DNA from: Sulfuricella sp.
GTDB lineage: Bacteria; Pseudomonadota; Gammaproteobacteria; Burkholderiales; Sulfuricellaceae
Assembly (NCBI GenBank): GCA_019911785.1
Contig: JAIOJM010000167.1
Location: 1 to 8,845, forward strand
Reading direction: 5' to 3'
Length of the DNA: 8,845 bases
Below are positions 7,905-8,845 of the stretch, piece after piece. Both the position numbers and the translations under genes were made by a program. Position 1 is the stretch's first letter. Each line of letters opens with the position of its first letter. Below the pieces are notes generated by a model. It was not told the origin of the DNA, did not search any database, and saw nothing but the letters and a program-made list of their open reading frames with translations.

Positions 7905-7949
7905 TTGCCTTTCAGGAACAAGGCGTCTAGTATGCAATACATGTATAAC
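7905..7949 (+). promoter_or_regulatory. Promoter and probable autoregulatory operator of the toxin-antitoxin pair
   Basis: TTGCCT (7905-7910) and TAGTAT (7928-7933) are 17 bp apart; TATAAC at 7944-7949 is an alternative -10. Overlapping these are GTAT-GCA-ATAC (7930-7940) and the perfect palindrome ATACATGTAT (7937-7946), so the tetramer GTAT/ATAC occurs three times in 17 bp. Ribbon-helix-helix antitoxins typically bind such short repeated half-sites and repress their own promoter. GGAG (7957-7960) is the antitoxin ribosome site. Exact promoter boxes are uncertain. Confidence 0.5.
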
Positions 7950-7966
7950 ACTCGACGGAGAACCCT

Positions 7967-8179
7967 ATGTTAGCCGTTCGCCTGCCCGAAGATATCGAGC
8001 AGCGCATCGAAGCGCTGGCCCAGCAAACCGGGCGCACCAAGAGCTTTTACGTGCGCGAGGCCCTCCAGGAGTACCTCGACGACATGGAGGACTACTACCT
8101 CGCCGAAACGCGCCGCAAGCAGCCCCAGCCCGGCATCCCCCTGGACGAAGTAGAGCGCGAGCTTGGCCTGGCGGATTGA
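7967..8179 (+). CDS. relB: RelB-family ribbon-helix-helix antitoxin
   Basis: Antitoxin of a type II module: expected to neutralise the RelE-like toxin by direct binding and to repress the operon. The 70 residues begin with a ribbon-helix-helix fold: strand MLAVRLP (1-7), helix [14 protein letters not shown], then [26 protein letters not shown]. The C-terminal part (about 48-70, [20 protein letters not shown]) is the likely toxin-binding tail; [10 protein letters not shown] is common in this family. ATG 7967 has GGAG 6 nt upstream. The gene overlaps the toxin gene by 17 nt, indicating coupled translation. The symbol is by family, not by proven orthology to E. coli relB; TraY/DUF6290-type naming is an alternative. 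Confidence 0.88.
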   Translation: MLAVRLPEDIEQRIEALAQQTGRTKSFYVREALQEYLDDMEDYYLAETRRKQPQPGIPLDEVERELGLAD

Positions 8180-8444
8180 GTTCGACCCGCGCGCGCTCGA
8201 CGAGCTAAAAGGCCTCGACAAGCCGGTGCAATCGCGCATCATCAAGGTGCTGCGCGAGCGCATCGCCCCATTGGCCGACCCGCGCAGCCTGGGCCAAGCC
8301 CTGCGCGGGGAAGAGCTCGGCAGCTACTGGAAATATCGCATCGGCGATTACCGCCTGATTTGCGACATCCACGACCAAACCATCACCATCATGGTGTTGC
8401 GCATTGGACATCGGCGGGAGGTTTACCGGAGAGCCGCAAAATGA
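8163..8444 (+). CDS. relE: RelE/ParE-family toxin
   Basis: Toxin of a type II pair; RelE members cut mRNA in the ribosomal A site, while ParE members of the same fold inhibit gyrase. The 93 residues contain [22 protein letters not shown] (5-26), then [17 protein letters not shown] (53-69) and [13 protein letters not shown] (78-90). The basic residues Lys57, Arg59, Arg64, Arg80 and Arg84/85 with Tyr88 fit RelE-type catalytic positions, which favours the mRNA-cleaving branch. The start is TTG 8163, inside the antitoxin gene. An in-frame TAG at 8151-8153 excludes any earlier start, and no ATG follows until near the C-terminus. The weak start inside the antitoxin fits the usual excess of antitoxin. 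Downstream is non-coding repeat DNA. Confidence 0.88.
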   Translation: MAWRIEFDPRALDELKGLDKPVQSRIIKVLRERIAPLADPRSLGQALRGEELGSYWKYRIGDYRLICDIHDQTITIMVLRIGHRREVYRRAAK

Positions 8445-8453
8445 GCTTGGGCG

Positions 8454-8483
8454 CATAGCGCAGCATAGCGCAGCATAGCGCAG
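8454..8483 (+). repeat. Three tandem copies of a 10-bp unit
   Basis: CATAGCGCAG is repeated three times without mismatch, starting 9 bp after the toxin stop codon. It probably arose by slippage; copy number may vary between strains. The following AGGGTCAGGTCT resembles sequence often seen near IS200/REP-associated transposase remnants, but that link is only an impression. Confidence 0.85.
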
Positions 8484-8548
8484 GGTCAGGTCTATAAAAG
8501 ATGCAAGCGGTGGCGGGTTTTGCGTGCGCTACGCGCAGATGTTTAGAT

Positions 8549-8606
8549 GCCGGGGGCTGCCCGGCGGCAGGTTACTTTATTTTGCTTGCCCAAAATACAA
8601 GTAACC
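8549..8606. repeat. Two adjacent hairpins in the non-coding 3' region
   Basis: GCCGGG (8549-8554) pairs with CCCGGC (8560-8565). Immediately after, GGTTACTT-TATTTTG (8570-8584) pairs with CAAAATA-C-AAGTAACC (8591-8606), a 15-bp stem with a single bulge. The wording (GGTTACTT...GCTTGCCCAAAA...AAGTAACC) resembles a repeat common in beta- and gammaproteobacterial genomes. A smaller hairpin GCCC-TTC-GGGC follows at 8633-8643. No gene is supported here. Confidence 0.7.
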
Positions 8607-8646
8607 AAACAAAATGGCACCCCGCCGCGCCGGCCCTTCGGGCTTC

Positions 8647-8744
8647 CCTCGGTTTTCCGGGCAAATCGGGCGGCCGCGTTAAACTCGGCCTTTGGCCTCA
8701 GACAAACGCAGCCGACGGCCCCCGCTTCGCCCGGAAAACCGAGG
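8647..8744. repeat. 98-nt nested inverted repeat
   Basis: The outer stem is a perfect 16-bp match, CCTCGGTTTTCCGGGC at 8647-8662 with 8729-8744. Within it, CGGG (8667-8670) can pair with CCCG (8721-8724); CGGCCGCGTT (8671-8680) pairs with AACGCAGCCG (8705-8714) at nine of ten positions plus one G-T; and GGCC-TTT-GGCC (8687-8697) forms the tip. All stems are collinear, so the segment could fold as one long hairpin in RNA or single-stranded DNA. It may be a REP-type element or an unrecognised structured RNA. No coding gene is supported on either strand. Confidence 0.65.
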
Positions 8745-8770
8745 CGGTGCAGAGGGGGATTAAAAAAGGT

Positions 8771-8845
8771 CTTGTGGGCGGAGCCCGTGTTTTGGATGCC
8801 CTCCCCGCCGGGGAGGGCATCCAAAACACGGGCTCCGCCCACAAG
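8771..8845. repeat. Perfect 75-bp palindrome at the right window edge
   Basis: Positions 8771-8807 are the exact reverse complement of 8809-8845 (37 bp per arm, one central base at 8808). Each arm also contains a small hairpin, GGGC-GGA-GCCC (8776-8786 on the left). On the minus strand the palindrome is followed after three bases by six Ts (complement of 8762-8767), the layout of an intrinsic terminator for a leftward transcript entering from outside the window. The palindrome ends exactly at the last base supplied, so an assembly fold-back artefact is also possible. Confidence 0.9.

Noticed and set aside
8454..8483. CRISPR array
   Set aside because: The units are 10 bp and contiguous, with no spacers; it is a simple tandem repeat.
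8543..8842. Minus-strand open frame of 99 codons in the terminal repeat region
   Set aside because: It runs through three inverted repeats and half of the perfect palindrome, shows no domain, and has the composition of translated repeat DNA. Similar frames are often mis-annotated as small hypothetical proteins.
8771..8845. Integron attC site
   Set aside because: attC sites are imperfect palindromes with conserved GTTRRRY core ends and extrahelical bases; this palindrome is perfect and lacks those cores.

Overview
The window looks like chromosomal housekeeping DNA from a GC-rich betaproteobacterium, plausibly of the Nitrosomonadales/Rhodocyclales type. That is an inference from protein flavour: a beta-like MreB, GatCAB and ExoIII, a DUF4124 protein, and many REP-like intergenic palindromes. 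No rRNA, tRNA, phage gene, complete IS or CRISPR array was seen.

Layout. Positions 1-641 (minus) hold the N-terminal 213 codons of mreB, running off the left edge. It is divergent from gatC-gatA-gatB (731-4182, plus), which encode the tRNA-dependent amidotransferase. Both junctions inside gatCAB, and the region after gatB, carry inverted-repeat elements of three different sequence families. A minus-strand block follows: pyrE (7092-6448) is closely coupled to a secreted coiled-coil DUF4124 protein (6438-5815). After a 255-bp gap comes a membrane diguanylate cyclase (5559-4399) with its own candidate promoter and a leader hairpin touching its Shine-Dalgarno. xth (exonuclease III, 7120-7899, plus) diverges from pyrE across only 27 bp. 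A RelB/RelE-type toxin-antitoxin pair (7967-8444, plus) follows, with overlapping genes and a palindromic operator-like promoter.

The last 400 bp (8445-8845) contain no credible gene but much DNA structure: a 10-bp tandem repeat, several hairpins, a 98-nt nested inverted repeat, and a perfect 75-bp palindrome ending exactly at the window edge.

Functional reading. mreB, gatCAB, pyrE and xth are core cell-shape, translation-fidelity, pyrimidine and DNA-repair genes. The accessory parts are the toxin-antitoxin pair, the c-di-GMP enzyme and the repeat elements. I found no convincing new multi-gene system. The parts most worth a second look are the terminal palindrome and nested repeat, the repeats inside gatCAB, and the diguanylate cyclase leader.
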